Below are positions 6,200-14,670 of a stretch of 16,987 bases of DNA, in pieces. The notes under the pieces are model-generated. The model did no database searches. It saw only the letters and a list, made by a program, of their open reading frames with translations, and was not told where the DNA came from. The translations under genes were made by a program, and so were the position numbers. Within the stretch, counting starts at the first letter, position 1; every line of letters starts with the position of its first letter. Source of the DNA: an uncultured Paracoccaceae bacterium (GTDB lineage Bacteria > Pseudomonadota > Alphaproteobacteria > Rhodobacterales > Rhodobacteraceae); the NCBI GenBank assembly GCA_937927885.1, contig CALEZJ010000425.1, forward strand, positions 1 through 16,987, read 5' to 3'.

Positions 6200-7210
6200 T
6201 CATCCGCCCCAGACGTCTTTCATGACGCGCAGCCAGTTCCCCGAACGGATCTTGTCGATCTGATCCTCGGAGTAACCGCGGCGCCGCAGGCCGTCCCAGA
6301 TGCGGGGCGTGTGACCCAGGCTCTGGAAATCGACATTCAGCCGGGTCTCGTAGACATACCAGGGCCCCAGAACACCGGTAATGTTGGGACTGTATCCGTT
6401 CGGGCCATAGGACTTGTCCCATTTTTCGGGGCTGGGTGCCTGGCCTTCGGTGACGTCGCTGGCAAAGGCGACATGGTCGATGCCCCCGGTCTTTACCATG
6501 TGATCGACGTGGTTGAGGTAATCGTCCATCGTCGGCCGTTCGTCGTGGCGCACGGCCGGCGACCACATGACGACGCCGATCAGGCCACCTGTCCTGGCGA
6601 CCGCCCGGATGTGATCATCCGTCTTGTTGCGCAGGCTGGCACAGACGGCATGCGCATTGGCGTGGGAAATCACGACCGGCCCCTTGGCCGCCGCAAGGTA
6701 ATCTGCGGTCGAGCGATGACCGCAATGCGACAGGTCGATGATCAGGCGCAACCGGGTCATCTCGTCGATCCATGCGCGGCCCAGTTCGGTGATGCCCTTG
6801 TCGGCGTCGCCCTCGAAGGGCGCGCCGTGACCGAGCTTGTTCTCTTCGTTGTAGGTGGGTTGCAGGATCCGCACGCCCAGCCGCTTGAACGAGGCGAGCA
6901 AGCGCAGGTCATCCTCGACCATCATGGAGTTCTGGGTCCCAAGGATGAAGCCCAGCTTGCCTTCGGCCTTCGCCCGCTCGATGTCCGCCACCGAGGTCAC
7001 CACCGTGGCGATGTCGCTCATCGCCTCGATCTTGCGCGTGTTTTCTTCCAGTTCGATCAGCGATTCGGTGAGGCCGATGAAGGGGGACATTGCCGTCAGG
7101 TTGATCGCCGACACGCCGCCTTCCAGCGTGCGCAGGACCTGATCGCGCGAGACGGCCGCGCAGTTCAGGCCGTCGATGGTCAGGGGGCTTTGGGATGTCG
7201 ATGCAGGCAT
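6200..7210 (-). CDS. M19-type (renal-dipeptidase-like) metallohydrolase, copy 1
   Basis: 336 residues with no signal peptide, so cytoplasmic. It is a TIM-barrel amidohydrolase-superfamily protein of the membrane dipeptidase (M19) family. The second metal histidines are in IIDLSHCGHRST and VISHANAHAVC, and the acid/base aspartate is in VAFASD. Two features of classical enzymes are missing: the N-terminal HxD reads DGLNC (L15, C17), and the bridging glutamate is replaced in LGTQNS. It therefore belongs to a divergent subfamily, and dipeptide hydrolysis is only presumed. The start ATG follows AAAGG by 7 nt. The gene begins 38 bp after the cupin regulator on the same strand, so the two are probably co-transcribed. 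It is a full-length paralogue of the equally long protein at 11498-12508. Confidence 0.87.
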   Translation of the reverse strand: MPASTSQSPLTIDGLNCAAVSRDQVLRTLEGGVSAINLTAMSPFIGLTESLIELEENTRKIEAMSDIATVVTSVADIERAKAEGKLGFILGTQNSMMVEDDLRLLASFKRLGVRILQPTYNEENKLGHGAPFEGDADKGITELGRAWIDEMTRLRLIIDLSHCGHRSTADYLAAAKGPVVISHANAHAVCASLRNKTDDHIRAVARTGGLIGVVMWSPAVRHDERPTMDDYLNHVDHMVKTGGIDHVAFASDVTEGQAPSPEKWDKSYGPNGYSPNITGVLGPWYVYETRLNVDFQSLGHTPRIWDGLRRRGYSEDQIDKIRSGNWLRVMKDVWGG

Positions 7211-7248
7211 GTCAGACCTTTCGATGCAGGGGGGCGGCCTATCCGCCG

Positions 7249-7875
7249 TCAGGATTCACGGAAATTCACCCAGAGCGCCCGGGCAACCCGGTCGCCCGCG
7301 TTGCTGAACTGATGGGGGCGCGAGCTCTTGAAGCGGAAGCTGTCGCCCTCGCCCAGAACGTACTTGCGGCCGTCAACCACCAGCTCGATCCCGCCCTCCA
7401 TCACCAGCCCGGCTTCCTCGCCGTCATGGGAATAGGGTTCGTCGCCCGAACGTCCCCCGGGTTCCAATGTCATCATGTAGATGTCCAGCCGGGGGGTATT
7501 GGGGAAGGGGGTCAGCAGTTCCTTGGTGACACCGGTCTGCGCAAGGTCGATTCGCTTGCGATCCTTGGTCCGGGCCACGATCTGGTTCACGCCGTCGAAT
7601 CCCTCGTCAGAGGGGAAGATGTCCGAGATCATGACCCCGAGAGAATCGGCAATGCGCGCGAGTGCCCGGACCGACGCCGATGAAAGCCCGCGCTCGATCT
7701 GGCTGAGAAACCCGGCAGACAGGTCGGCTGACTGCGCGATGTCCTTCAAGGAAAGCCCGCGGGCCTTGCCCAATCCCCGAATGCGCTCGCCGACGAGCCT
7801 GTCCGTTTCATTCTGCTCTGCCGCGTCCGGTTTCGCGCTGAATGGTGAAGTGTGCATAGAATAGCACCGCATCAT
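7249..7875 (-). CDS. XRE-family helix-turn-helix regulator with C-terminal cupin domain
   Basis: 208 residues, the standard size of XRE-cupin regulators. The lambda-repressor-type HTH is at about 28-85 (IRGLGKARGLSLKDIAQSADL, then SAGFLSQIERGLSSASVRALARIADSLGV). A single-domain cupin is at about 130-205 (SHDGEEAGLVMEGGIELVVDGR, then GDSFRFKSSRPHQFSN) and would bind a small effector or metal. Members commonly control amino-acid, polyamine or peptide utilisation genes nearby. It lies divergent from the binding-protein gene at 8035, across a 160-bp region with nested inverted repeats, so control of both directions is likely (inference). None of the candidate starts (7875, 7872, 7857) has a clear ribosome site. 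Confidence 0.9.
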   Translation of the reverse strand: MMRCYSMHTSPFSAKPDAAEQNETDRLVGERIRGLGKARGLSLKDIAQSADLSAGFLSQIERGLSSASVRALARIADSLGVMISDIFPSDEGFDGVNQIVARTKDRKRIDLAQTGVTKELLTPFPNTPRLDIYMMTLEPGGRSGDEPYSHDGEEAGLVMEGGIELVVDGRKYVLGEGDSFRFKSSRPHQFSNAGDRVARALWVNFRES

Positions 7876-7884
7876 TGATGAAAA

Positions 7885-7923
7885 TTACAAAATTTCTTCT
7901 ACAGTGAAATTTTTCCTTTGTAA
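7885..7923. promoter_or_regulatory. Nested inverted repeats, probable operator of the cupin regulator
   Basis: AAAATTTC (7889-7896) and GAAATTTT (7906-7913) form perfect 8-bp arms around 9 nt. TTACAAA (7885-7891) and TTTGTAA (7917-7923) form outer 7-bp arms. The site sits between the divergent regulator and transporter operon, and its right outer arm overlaps a candidate -35. Confidence 0.55.
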
Positions 7924-7946
7924 ATTCATTATGCCGAATCTATGCT
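7918..7946 (+). promoter_or_regulatory. Candidate promoter of the transporter operon
   Basis: TTGTAA (7918-7923) and TATGCT (7941-7946) are spaced by 17 nt, each 4/6 to the sigma70 consensus. The -35 lies within the right arm of the inverted repeat, so a repressor bound there would block it. A leader of about 80 nt follows. A perfect TTGACA at 7954-7959 lacks a matching -10. Confidence 0.4.
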
Positions 7947-8034
7947 GAGATTCTTGACATTGTTGCCAGGCGCCGACGCCTCGATCAGCGGGCCGTCGCG
8001 TATCCCAAGACCATCGGACATCACGGGGAGATAC

Positions 8035-9549
8035 ATGGTGAAACACGTCCTACGGAAATTCATGCTTGCTACCGTGCTCGGAGCGGGGCTTCTGGGAAGC
8101 GCTTCGGCTTCGACCCTTGTTGTGGCGCAGAACTTCGACCCGCAGACGCTCTGGCCCAACGGCACCACGGCGTCGGACAACCTGAACGCCGGCTCGGCCA
8201 TCGTCGAGGCGCTGTTCTGGGTCAATCCCGACGGAGAGGTCTTCTCGCCCCTCCTGGCCACCGGATACGAACTTGAAAACGACACGACCGTTCTGGTGCG
8301 GCTGCGTGAAGGGGTTCGTTTCTCGAATGGCGAGCCGATGAACGCCGATGCGGTGATCCACAGCTTCAATGTGTTCGTCGACACGGCACAGACCCCAGCC
8401 TATGCGCGCGTTTCGGATCCCTTTCAGAGCATCGAAAGGGTCGATGACCTGACCGTTCGGATCACGCTGAAATACCCCTATCCGCCGATCGAGCTGGCGC
8501 TCAGCCAGCTTTACATCACCCCTCCCGGCTACTGGAACGAAGTTGGGCTGCAAGCGTATGGCCTGCACCCGATCGGAACCGGACCCTTTGTTTTCGACAG
8601 CTGGTCGCGCGATGATCAACTGGTCATGCTGCCCAACCCCGATTACTGGGGCGAGGCGCCGGACGGGGTCACCCGGCTGGTCTGGCGGCCGGTGCCCGAC
8701 GACATCGCGCGCTCTGCCGGCTTGACGACGGGTGAATACGACATCGCAACCTCTCTGCCGGTGACTGCGGCGCTGGAGATCGATGCCAACCCCGACCTGT
8801 CGCTGGTCGCGGTGCCGAGCTATCGGATCTACCAGATCATCCTGTCGTCGCTGGAAGCCCACCCCAGCCCGCTGCATGATGTCCGTGTCCGTCAGGCGCT
8901 CAACCACGCGATCGACAAGGATGCGATCATCGAGAACCTGCTGTTCGGCTATGGCGTGCCGCTGCGCGGTCAGGTCCTTCGCGAACCGCAGCTGGGGTTC
9001 AACCCGGACCTGGAAGACTACGCCTATGACCCCGCGCTTGCGCGTCAGATGCTGGCCGAGGCTGGCTATCCGAACGGATTCACCATCGACTTCAAGTTCC
9101 CGTCCGGGCGCTATGCGCAAGACCGCGAAATCTCGGAGGCGGTCGCCGGGATGCTGGCCGAGGTGGGTGTGCAGGTCAACATGATCGTGCTGGAGCCGGG
9201 CGAGTTCCTGCGCCAGCTCCGCGCCAGCGAATTGTGGCCGATGGCCTATGTGGGCCTGGCGCCGCAGGATGACCCGGATCTTCAGGTGTCGCAGTACCAT
9301 TCCACCTGGCGGTATTCGTACATCCACAACGCGGAACTGGACCGGCTGATCGATGCCGGCCGCCAGGAGATGAACATCGAGGCCCGGGCCGCAATCTACC
9401 GCGATGCGATGACGCTGATGCACGAGCAGGCGCCGATCATCTTCCTCTTCGGTGGCGTCGACTTCTACGGCGTGAGCAACCGGGTCAGCAACTACACGGC
9501 TCGGGGTGACGGCCGGTTCTTCTTCTACGGCGTTTCCGTCACCGAATGA
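8035..9549 (+). CDS. ABC transporter periplasmic binding protein, family 5 (peptide/nickel type)
   Basis: 504 residues. It would capture an oligopeptide or related solute in the periplasm for the permeases downstream. A Sec signal peptide is clear: basic MVKHVLRK, a hydrophobic stretch, and a likely cleavage after GSASA (about residue 25). Family hallmarks follow, including ETDTTVLVRLREGVRFSNGEP-like ENDTTVLVRLREGVRFSNG, TGPFVFDSW near the middle, DVRVRQALNHAIDKDAI and GYPNGFTIDFKF. The start at 8035 is supported by GGGGAG 4 nt upstream; an in-frame ATG at 7942 would misplace the signal peptide. First gene of a rightward operon. The real substrate is not determinable from sequence; the neighbouring dipeptidases hint at a peptide-like compound. 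Confidence 0.92.
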   Translation: MVKHVLRKFMLATVLGAGLLGSASASTLVVAQNFDPQTLWPNGTTASDNLNAGSAIVEALFWVNPDGEVFSPLLATGYELENDTTVLVRLREGVRFSNGEPMNADAVIHSFNVFVDTAQTPAYARVSDPFQSIERVDDLTVRITLKYPYPPIELALSQLYITPPGYWNEVGLQAYGLHPIGTGPFVFDSWSRDDQLVMLPNPDYWGEAPDGVTRLVWRPVPDDIARSAGLTTGEYDIATSLPVTAALEIDANPDLSLVAVPSYRIYQIILSSLEAHPSPLHDVRVRQALNHAIDKDAIIENLLFGYGVPLRGQVLREPQLGFNPDLEDYAYDPALARQMLAEAGYPNGFTIDFKFPSGRYAQDREISEAVAGMLAEVGVQVNMIVLEPGEFLRQLRASELWPMAYVGLAPQDDPDLQVSQYHSTWRYSYIHNAELDRLIDAGRQEMNIEARAAIYRDAMTLMHEQAPIIFLFGGVDFYGVSNRVSNYTARGDGRFFFYGVSVTE

Positions 9550-9556
9550 TCCCTGT

Positions 9557-9584
9557 CGCGGCCCCTCGAACCCGGGGGGCCGCG
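9557..9584 (+). repeat. GC-rich hairpin between binding-protein and permease genes
   Basis: CGCGGCCCC and GGGGCCGCG are perfect 9-bp arms around a 10-nt loop, 7 bp after the stop codon. There is no T run, so this is more likely an mRNA-stabilising or attenuating element than a full terminator. It could raise binding-protein yield over the membrane components. Confidence 0.55.
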
Positions 9585-9642
9585 TGACTGCGTCGGTTCC
9601 AGCGCGCGGTTTGACGTTTCCTGCACGATATCGGAGCCCCCC

Positions 9643-10560
9643 ATGCTGCGCTATGTAGCGAGACGCCTGCTGATGACCCTTCCGGTCTTTGTCGGCATCT
9701 TGCTGATCTCATTCCTGCTAACCCATCTGTCGGGCGATCCGACCGATCTGTTGCTTACCCCGGACACACCCGACGCGGTTCGCGAGGAATTTCGTCGCCA
9801 GCACGGTCTGGACCAGCCGATCTGGGTGCAGTTCTACAATTTCAGCATCCGGGCCGTTCAGGGCGATTTCGGCAACTCGCTCCGTTTCAACCAGCCGGCG
9901 GTCGAACTGGTGTTCGAACGGCTGGGCGCAACCGCAGAACTGGCCATTGCCGCGATGCTGCTGGCCATCGCGGTGGGTATTCCGGCGGGTGTGGTCGCCG
10001 CCTATCGGCGCAACACGCCCGTCGACCTGTCCGTGAGGGCGGTGACCCTGTTCGGACTGGCGGTGCCGTCGTTCTACCTCGGCGTCATCTTCATCGTGGT
10101 GTTCGCGGTGTGGCTGCGATGGTTGCCGACCGGGGGGCGCGGCACATGGATGCACCTTGTGCTGCCCGCCACCGTGCTGGCCGTCGATCAGCTGGCGCTC
10201 ATCGCCCGCACCACGCGATCCTGCATGCTGGATGTGCTCAATCAGGATTATGTGCGCACGGCTCGCTCGAAGGGGCTGGGTGAAGGCTGGGTGACCTGGG
10301 GCCACGCCCTGCGCAACGCCTTCATTCCCGTGGTAACCGTGATCGGCCTGCAATTCGGCATCCTGCTGGGTGGCGTCGTGGTGACCGAAACGGTGTTTTC
10401 CTGGCCCGGGGTCGGGCGGTTGGCGGTGCAGGCGATCTATGCGCGGGATTTCCCCGTCGTCCAGGCGACCGTCATGCTGTTTGCCGTCATCTTCGTGGTG
10501 GTGAATCTGATCGTCGATATCATCTATGCGCTGCTCGATCCGCGCATCGGCTACAAGTGA
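9643..10560 (+). CDS. ABC transporter permease, DppB type
   Basis: 305 residues, an inner-membrane subunit forming half the translocation channel. It has the N-terminal family motif MLRYVARRLLMTLPVFVGI with the first membrane segment, then a periplasmic loop (SGDPTDLLLTPDTPD, LDQPIWVQFYNF). Further hydrophobic segments fall near 100-120, 135-155, 175-190, 240-260 and 275-300. The cytoplasmic EAA loop that contacts the ATPase reads DYVRTARSKGLGEGWVTWGHALRNAFIP. The start is preceded by GGAG a few bases upstream. The stop overlaps the next gene's GTG start by 4 nt. The gene lies 93 bp after the binding protein, with a hairpin between them. Confidence 0.93.
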   Translation: MLRYVARRLLMTLPVFVGILLISFLLTHLSGDPTDLLLTPDTPDAVREEFRRQHGLDQPIWVQFYNFSIRAVQGDFGNSLRFNQPAVELVFERLGATAELAIAAMLLAIAVGIPAGVVAAYRRNTPVDLSVRAVTLFGLAVPSFYLGVIFIVVFAVWLRWLPTGGRGTWMHLVLPATVLAVDQLALIARTTRSCMLDVLNQDYVRTARSKGLGEGWVTWGHALRNAFIPVVTVIGLQFGILLGGVVVTETVFSWPGVGRLAVQAIYARDFPVVQATVMLFAVIFVVVNLIVDIIYALLDPRIGYK

Positions 10561-11474
10561 GGCGCGACGTGACAGATGTGACCAGCCCCGCCGTGCCCGC
10601 CGACCCTCCGCGCCGCAGTCAGACGCAGCTAGTCCTGCGCCGATTGCTGCGCAAACCCGGCGCGATCTTCAGCCTGATCATTCTGGCGCTCTTCGTGATC
10701 TGTGCCCTGTTTCCCGAGTTGCTGTCGCCTCACGACCCTTACGCGCAGTCGCTCACCCGACGGCTGCGGCCCCCGGCCTTCATGGAGCGCGGGCTGGAAG
10801 GCTATTGGCTGGGTACCGACCAGCTTGGCCGCGATCTGCTGTCGCGCATCATTCATGGTGCAAGGATCACCTTGCTGATCGCGGTGCTGGCGGTTGCGGT
10901 TTCGGGACTCATCGGCACCGCGGCAGGGCTGGCAGCCGGGTATTTCGGCGGTCGCACGGATGCCGTGGTCCTGCGGCTGATCGACATGCAACTGGCGTTT
11001 CCGGTGATCCTGCTGGTCATCGCCATCGTCGCCGTCGTGGGTCCGTCGATCACCAATCTGATCATCCTGATGGGGATTTCGGCCTGGCCCCGCTTTGCCC
11101 GCATTGTGCGCGGGGCCGTCCTGTCGGTGCGCTCGCTGGAATTCGTCGACGCCGCACGGTCGCTGGGGGCGCACAACCTGCGCATCGTCATCCTGCACAT
11201 CCTGCCCAACATCATGTCCGCCATCATCGTCTATGCCAGTTTCGAACTGGCGCGGATGATCCTTCTGGAAGCAACCCTCAGCTTTCTCGGCCTGGGCATT
11301 CAGCCACCGACCCCGACCTGGGGCGGCATGATCAACGATGGCCGGACCTACCTGTCGATTTCGTGGAGCGTCTCGCTGTTTCCCGGCATCGCCATTGCCC
11401 TGATCATTCTGGCCTTCAACCTGCTGGGCGACGAATTGCGCGATGCTCTCGACCCGCAGCTGAATCACAACTGA
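10557..11474 (+). CDS. ABC transporter permease, DppC type
   Basis: 305 residues, the partner inner-membrane subunit. A cytoplasmic N-tail with RRLLRKPGAIFSLIILALFVI leads into the first membrane segment. It is followed by the DppC-family LLSPHDPYAQ and WLGTDQLGRDLLSRIIHGAR stretch. The EAA loop is EFVDAARSLGAHNLRIVILHILPN, and the conserved SFLGLGIQPPTPTWGGMI follows. The GTG start overlaps the DppB-type stop (GTGA), so a coupled start is likely; a second GTG at 10569 is less attractive. Four-base overlaps recur at two later junctions of the operon. Confidence 0.93.
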   Translation: MRRDVTDVTSPAVPADPPRRSQTQLVLRRLLRKPGAIFSLIILALFVICALFPELLSPHDPYAQSLTRRLRPPAFMERGLEGYWLGTDQLGRDLLSRIIHGARITLLIAVLAVAVSGLIGTAAGLAAGYFGGRTDAVVLRLIDMQLAFPVILLVIAIVAVVGPSITNLIILMGISAWPRFARIVRGAVLSVRSLEFVDAARSLGAHNLRIVILHILPNIMSAIIVYASFELARMILLEATLSFLGLGIQPPTPTWGGMINDGRTYLSISWSVSLFPGIAIALIILAFNLLGDELRDALDPQLNHN

Positions 11475-11497
11475 AACCGATCCTGAAAGGAACTTTC

Positions 11498-12508
11498 ATG
11501 GCAACCGACCTGGCACGACATTCCTCGGCAGAGCCCGTCATCGACGGCCTGAACTGCGCCGTCCTGACCCGTGAGCAATTCCTGCGCACCATCGAGGGGC
11601 GCGTCAGTGCCCTGAACCTGACCTCCGTGCGCCCGCCCAGCGATCTGGCGACATCGATGAGCGACCTCGCCAAGGCGCTGGCCATCATCGCCGAGAATTC
11701 GGACATCGTTTCGGTGGTGACATCGGTGCGCGAGATCCGCGAGACCGCGGCGGCGGGCAAGCTGGGCATCATCCTGGGAACGCAGGGGTCGACCTTTCTG
11801 GAACATGACCTCCAGTTGCTCAGGGTGATGCAGCGGGCGGGCATCCGCATCCTGCAACCAACCTACATGGAACAGAATGCGCTGGGGTCCGGCGTTCTTG
11901 CCTTGCCTGACAAGGGACTGACCGACAAGGGGCACGAGTGGGTGGCCCTGATGAACGAACTCGGCCTGCTGATCGACCTGTCGCATGTCGGTTACCAGAC
12001 CGCGATCGACGCGGCGAAGGCGTCGAAACGACCGGTCATCTGCAGCCATTCCAACGCCCGGGCGCTGTGCAACAGCCTGCGCAACATTCCTGACGAGGAA
12101 ATCCGCGCCGTCGCCGAGACCGGCGGCACGGTGGGTGTGACGCTGTGGCCGCCCATGCTGCGCCATGAAACCCGCCCGACGATCGAGGATTTCTTCGCGC
12201 AGATCGACTATATGGTCAATCTGATCGGCATCGATCATGTGGCCTTTGGCAGTGACCTGTCCGAGCAGTCGAAGACCGAGGCGCAGTGGCAGTCCAGTTT
12301 CGGCCCCAAGGGCATCTATCCCGAAGTGACCGGCGTTCTGGGCGACTGGTTCATCTTTACCCAGCGGTTCACGGTCGGCTTTGAAAGCATGGCCCATACC
12401 GGGCGCCTTATCGACGGTCTGGCAGCGCGCGGTTACAGCGCGGCGGCTGTCGACAAGATCATGGGCGGCAACCTGCTGCGCGTCTATCAGGATATCTGGG
12501 GAGAGTGA
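11498..12508 (+). CDS. M19-type (renal-dipeptidase-like) metallohydrolase, copy 2
   Basis: 336 residues, cytoplasmic, a co-linear paralogue of the protein at 6200-7210. Retained metal/substrate residues are H163 (IDLSH), H184 (CSHSNA, 21 residues later, the same spacing as in human renal dipeptidase) and D253 (FGSD). Missing are the HxD pair, which reads DGLNC (L18, C20), and the bridging glutamate, which is Q96 in LGTQGS. The start at 11498 is preceded by AAAGGAA; the long upstream open frame is a shadow of the permease. The stop overlaps the next start (GTGA). Its place inside the transporter operon suggests it processes the imported compound. Reaction and substrate are uncertain. Confidence 0.88.
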   Translation: MATDLARHSSAEPVIDGLNCAVLTREQFLRTIEGRVSALNLTSVRPPSDLATSMSDLAKALAIIAENSDIVSVVTSVREIRETAAAGKLGIILGTQGSTFLEHDLQLLRVMQRAGIRILQPTYMEQNALGSGVLALPDKGLTDKGHEWVALMNELGLLIDLSHVGYQTAIDAAKASKRPVICSHSNARALCNSLRNIPDEEIRAVAETGGTVGVTLWPPMLRHETRPTIEDFFAQIDYMVNLIGIDHVAFGSDLSEQSKTEAQWQSSFGPKGIYPEVTGVLGDWFIFTQRFTVGFESMAHTGRLIDGLAARGYSAAAVDKIMGGNLLRVYQDIWGE

Positions 12509-13516
12509 GCTTGCCGGATACGCCCACCTCTGTATCGGCGCGCGAGCCGGTCCTGCGCGTCGAGAACCTGACGACCACGCTGTTTCTCAAGGACGGGCCC
12601 CTGCGCGCGACCGAGGGTGTCTCGTTCAGTGTCTATCCCGGGGAAACGCTGGGCATCGTGGGCGAATCCGGCTGTGGCAAGAGCATGACGGCGCTGTCCG
12701 TCATGCGCCTCTTGCCGCGCGGGCTGGGGCGCATCACCGGCGGATCGGTGACGATCGCCGGGGTGGGCGATCTGACGAGGCTGAGCGACAGGCAGATGCG
12801 CCGGGTTCGCGGCAATGATGTCTCGATGATCTTTCAGGAGCCGATGACCTCGCTCAACCCCGTGTTCCGTGTCGGGTATCAGATCGGCGAGGCCTTCCGC
12901 ACGCATACCAAAGTCACCCGGGCCGAAGCTCGGCGCATGTCGATCGAGATGCTGGACATGGTGGGCATCCCCTCGCCCGAGGAACGCCATGACAGCTTTC
13001 CGCACCAATTGAGTGGCGGCATGCGCCAGCGGGCCATGATCGCCATGGCGCTGGCCTGCCGACCAAAGGCCGACAACCGCGCTGGACGTGACCATTCAGG
13101 CGCAGGTGCTGAAGCTGATCGACCGGCTAAAGCGGGAAACCGGCACCTCTGTCGTGCTGATCACGCATGATCTGGGGGTGATCGCGCGCAATGCGCAGCG
13201 CGTCGTGGTGATGTATGCCGGCGTCGTCGTCGAAGAGGCGGATGTCGCGGATCTGTTCCGCCAGCCGCTGCATCCCTACACCCAGGGCCTCATGCGGTCG
13301 ATTCCCCGGATCGGAGCGACGGAACGGCGCAGCAGGCTGAACACCATCGAGGGCACGGTGCCGAGCCTGCAGAAACTGCCCGCAGGCTGCCGGTTCTCTG
13401 ACCGTTGCCCCCACGTCCATGACCGCTGCCGCCTGCAAGAGCCGCCCCTGGCGTCGCCAAAGGGAATGAACGGTCTGCGCAAGGTTCGCTGCTGGCTTTA
13501 CGAGGAGGCGACATGA
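12505..13516 (+). pseudogene. ABC transporter ATPase, DppD type, frameshifted with Walker B deleted
   Basis: The first part (12505-13068) encodes 188 good residues: Walker [10 protein letters not shown] (53-61), Q-loop MIFQEPMTSLNP, and signature LSGGMRQRA (169-177). After RPK the frame breaks. In the +1 frame the family sequence resumes at 13073 with [11 protein letters not shown], then LITHDLGV (H-loop) and a C-terminal oligopeptide-type domain ([18 protein letters not shown]) to 13516. Only 4 nt separate the two where relatives have about seven codons (LLIADEP), so roughly 17 nt including Walker B are absent. Repairing that gives about 342 residues, a normal length. As given, the product would be inactive. 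The GTG start overlaps the dipeptidase stop. A sequencing or assembly error is the main alternative. Confidence 0.85.
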
Positions 13517-14529
13517 CGCCCGCGCGCACCGCTCAACCGCTGTTGTCCGTCCGCGGGTTGAAGCGGCATTTTCCTCAATCGTCCTCGTTCTTCGGACCGG
13601 CGCGGTTCATCCATGCGGTTGACGGTGTCGATCTGGACATCTACGCCGGTGAAACGCTGGGGCTGGTCGGCGAAAGCGGCTGCGGGAAGTCCACGGTCGG
13701 GAGGCTGATTGCCCGGCTCGACACGCCGACTGCCGGGACAATCGACTTTGACGGCACCCGGATCAGCGATCTGGGGCAGGGGAGCCTCAAGTCCCTGCGT
13801 CAGTCGGTGCAGATGATCTTCCAGAATCCGTTTTCCTCGCTCAACCCGCGCATGACGGTCGGAGCAATTCTGGAAGAACCCCTGATCATCCACCGCAAGG
13901 GCGACAGCGCCGAAAGACGTCGGCGCGTTCTGCATCTGCTCGATCAGGTCGGGCTGCGGCGTGACCAGATCGACCGCTATCCGCATGAATTCTCGGGCGG
14001 GCAACGCCAACGCATCGGGATTGCGCGGGCGCTCGCGCTGGAGCCCAAGCTGATCATCTGTGACGAGCCGGTGTCCGCGCTGGATGTGTCCATTCAGGCG
14101 CAGATCATCAATCTGTTGATAGACCTGCAAACCGAACTGGGCCTGTCCTACCTTTTCATCTCGCACGATCTGAGTGTTGTCGAACATATCAGCGACCGCG
14201 TGGCGGTCATGTATCTGGGTCGCATCGTCGAGCAGGCCGAGGCACCGGCGATCTATGCCGAGCCCTTGCACCCCTATACCGAGGCGCTGCTTTCTGCCGT
14301 TCCGCCACCGGATCCGCTGGCCCAAACCCGCGAGATCATCCTCGAAGGTGGCGTGCCCAGCCCTGCCGCCCCGCCGCCGGGCTGTCATTTCGCGCCGCGC
14401 TGCCCTTACGCGCTGCCCAAGTGCAGCGAATCGGTGCCGACGCTGGCGGAATACCGGCCTGGCAGGCTGGTGCGATGCCTGCGGCTGGATGAAATCAGCG
14501 GCCACAGGCTGTCAGGGTCGCCCGCCTGA
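13513..14529 (+). CDS. ABC transporter ATPase, DppF type
   Basis: 338 residues, complete. It has Walker [10 protein letters not shown] (53-61), Q-loop [11 protein letters not shown], signature FSGGQRQR (160-167), Walker B LIICDEP (180-186), H-loop SHD (217-219) and the C-terminal oligopeptide/dipeptide transporter domain with [17 protein letters not shown] (cysteines near 295-306). The ATG overlaps the preceding stop by 4 nt (ATGA). In family members DppD and DppF form an asymmetric pair; with the upstream ATPase broken, this one would have to act alone or pair with another system's subunit. Confidence 0.94.
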   Translation: MTPARTAQPLLSVRGLKRHFPQSSSFFGPARFIHAVDGVDLDIYAGETLGLVGESGCGKSTVGRLIARLDTPTAGTIDFDGTRISDLGQGSLKSLRQSVQMIFQNPFSSLNPRMTVGAILEEPLIIHRKGDSAERRRRVLHLLDQVGLRRDQIDRYPHEFSGGQRQRIGIARALALEPKLIICDEPVSALDVSIQAQIINLLIDLQTELGLSYLFISHDLSVVEHISDRVAVMYLGRIVEQAEAPAIYAEPLHPYTEALLSAVPPPDPLAQTREIILEGGVPSPAAPPPGCHFAPRCPYALPKCSESVPTLAEYRPGRLVRCLRLDEISGHRLSGSPA

Positions 14530-14546
14530 GACCAGCCGCCCTGGTC
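14530..14546 (+). terminator. Hairpin directly after the transporter operon
   Basis: GACCAG and CTGGTC enclose a 5-nt loop and begin at the base after the last stop codon. No T tract follows. The palindrome GTCGACGTCGAC (14544-14555) adjoins it. This is a possible transcript end only. Confidence 0.3.
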
Positions 14547-14670
14547 GACGTCGACGGAATTGCAACCGATCAGCCGTGGACGGCCCTGGCGGGACTGATC
14601 CCTGAAACGGCAAAGTGATCGGGCTGGAGCGACGGGCGTGGTGCTGGCGTCGGCTGTGTGATCGCGCGCC

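Noticed and set aside
8050..9423. 457-codon minus-strand frame opposite the binding-protein gene
   Set aside because: Composition is rich in R, H, Q and D as expected for the antisense of a GC-rich gene; the plus strand has clear family 5 binding-protein motifs and a signal peptide.
10526..11497. Long N-terminal extension of the second dipeptidase frame
   Set aside because: This part is out of frame with the DppC-type permease and reads as shadow sequence. The dipeptidase has its own ATG at 11498 with a ribosome site.
13088..13516. Separate 142-residue ATPase gene
   Set aside because: It is the C-terminal half of the DppD-type ATPase displaced by the frameshift; the GTG at 13088 is an internal valine codon with no ribosome site.
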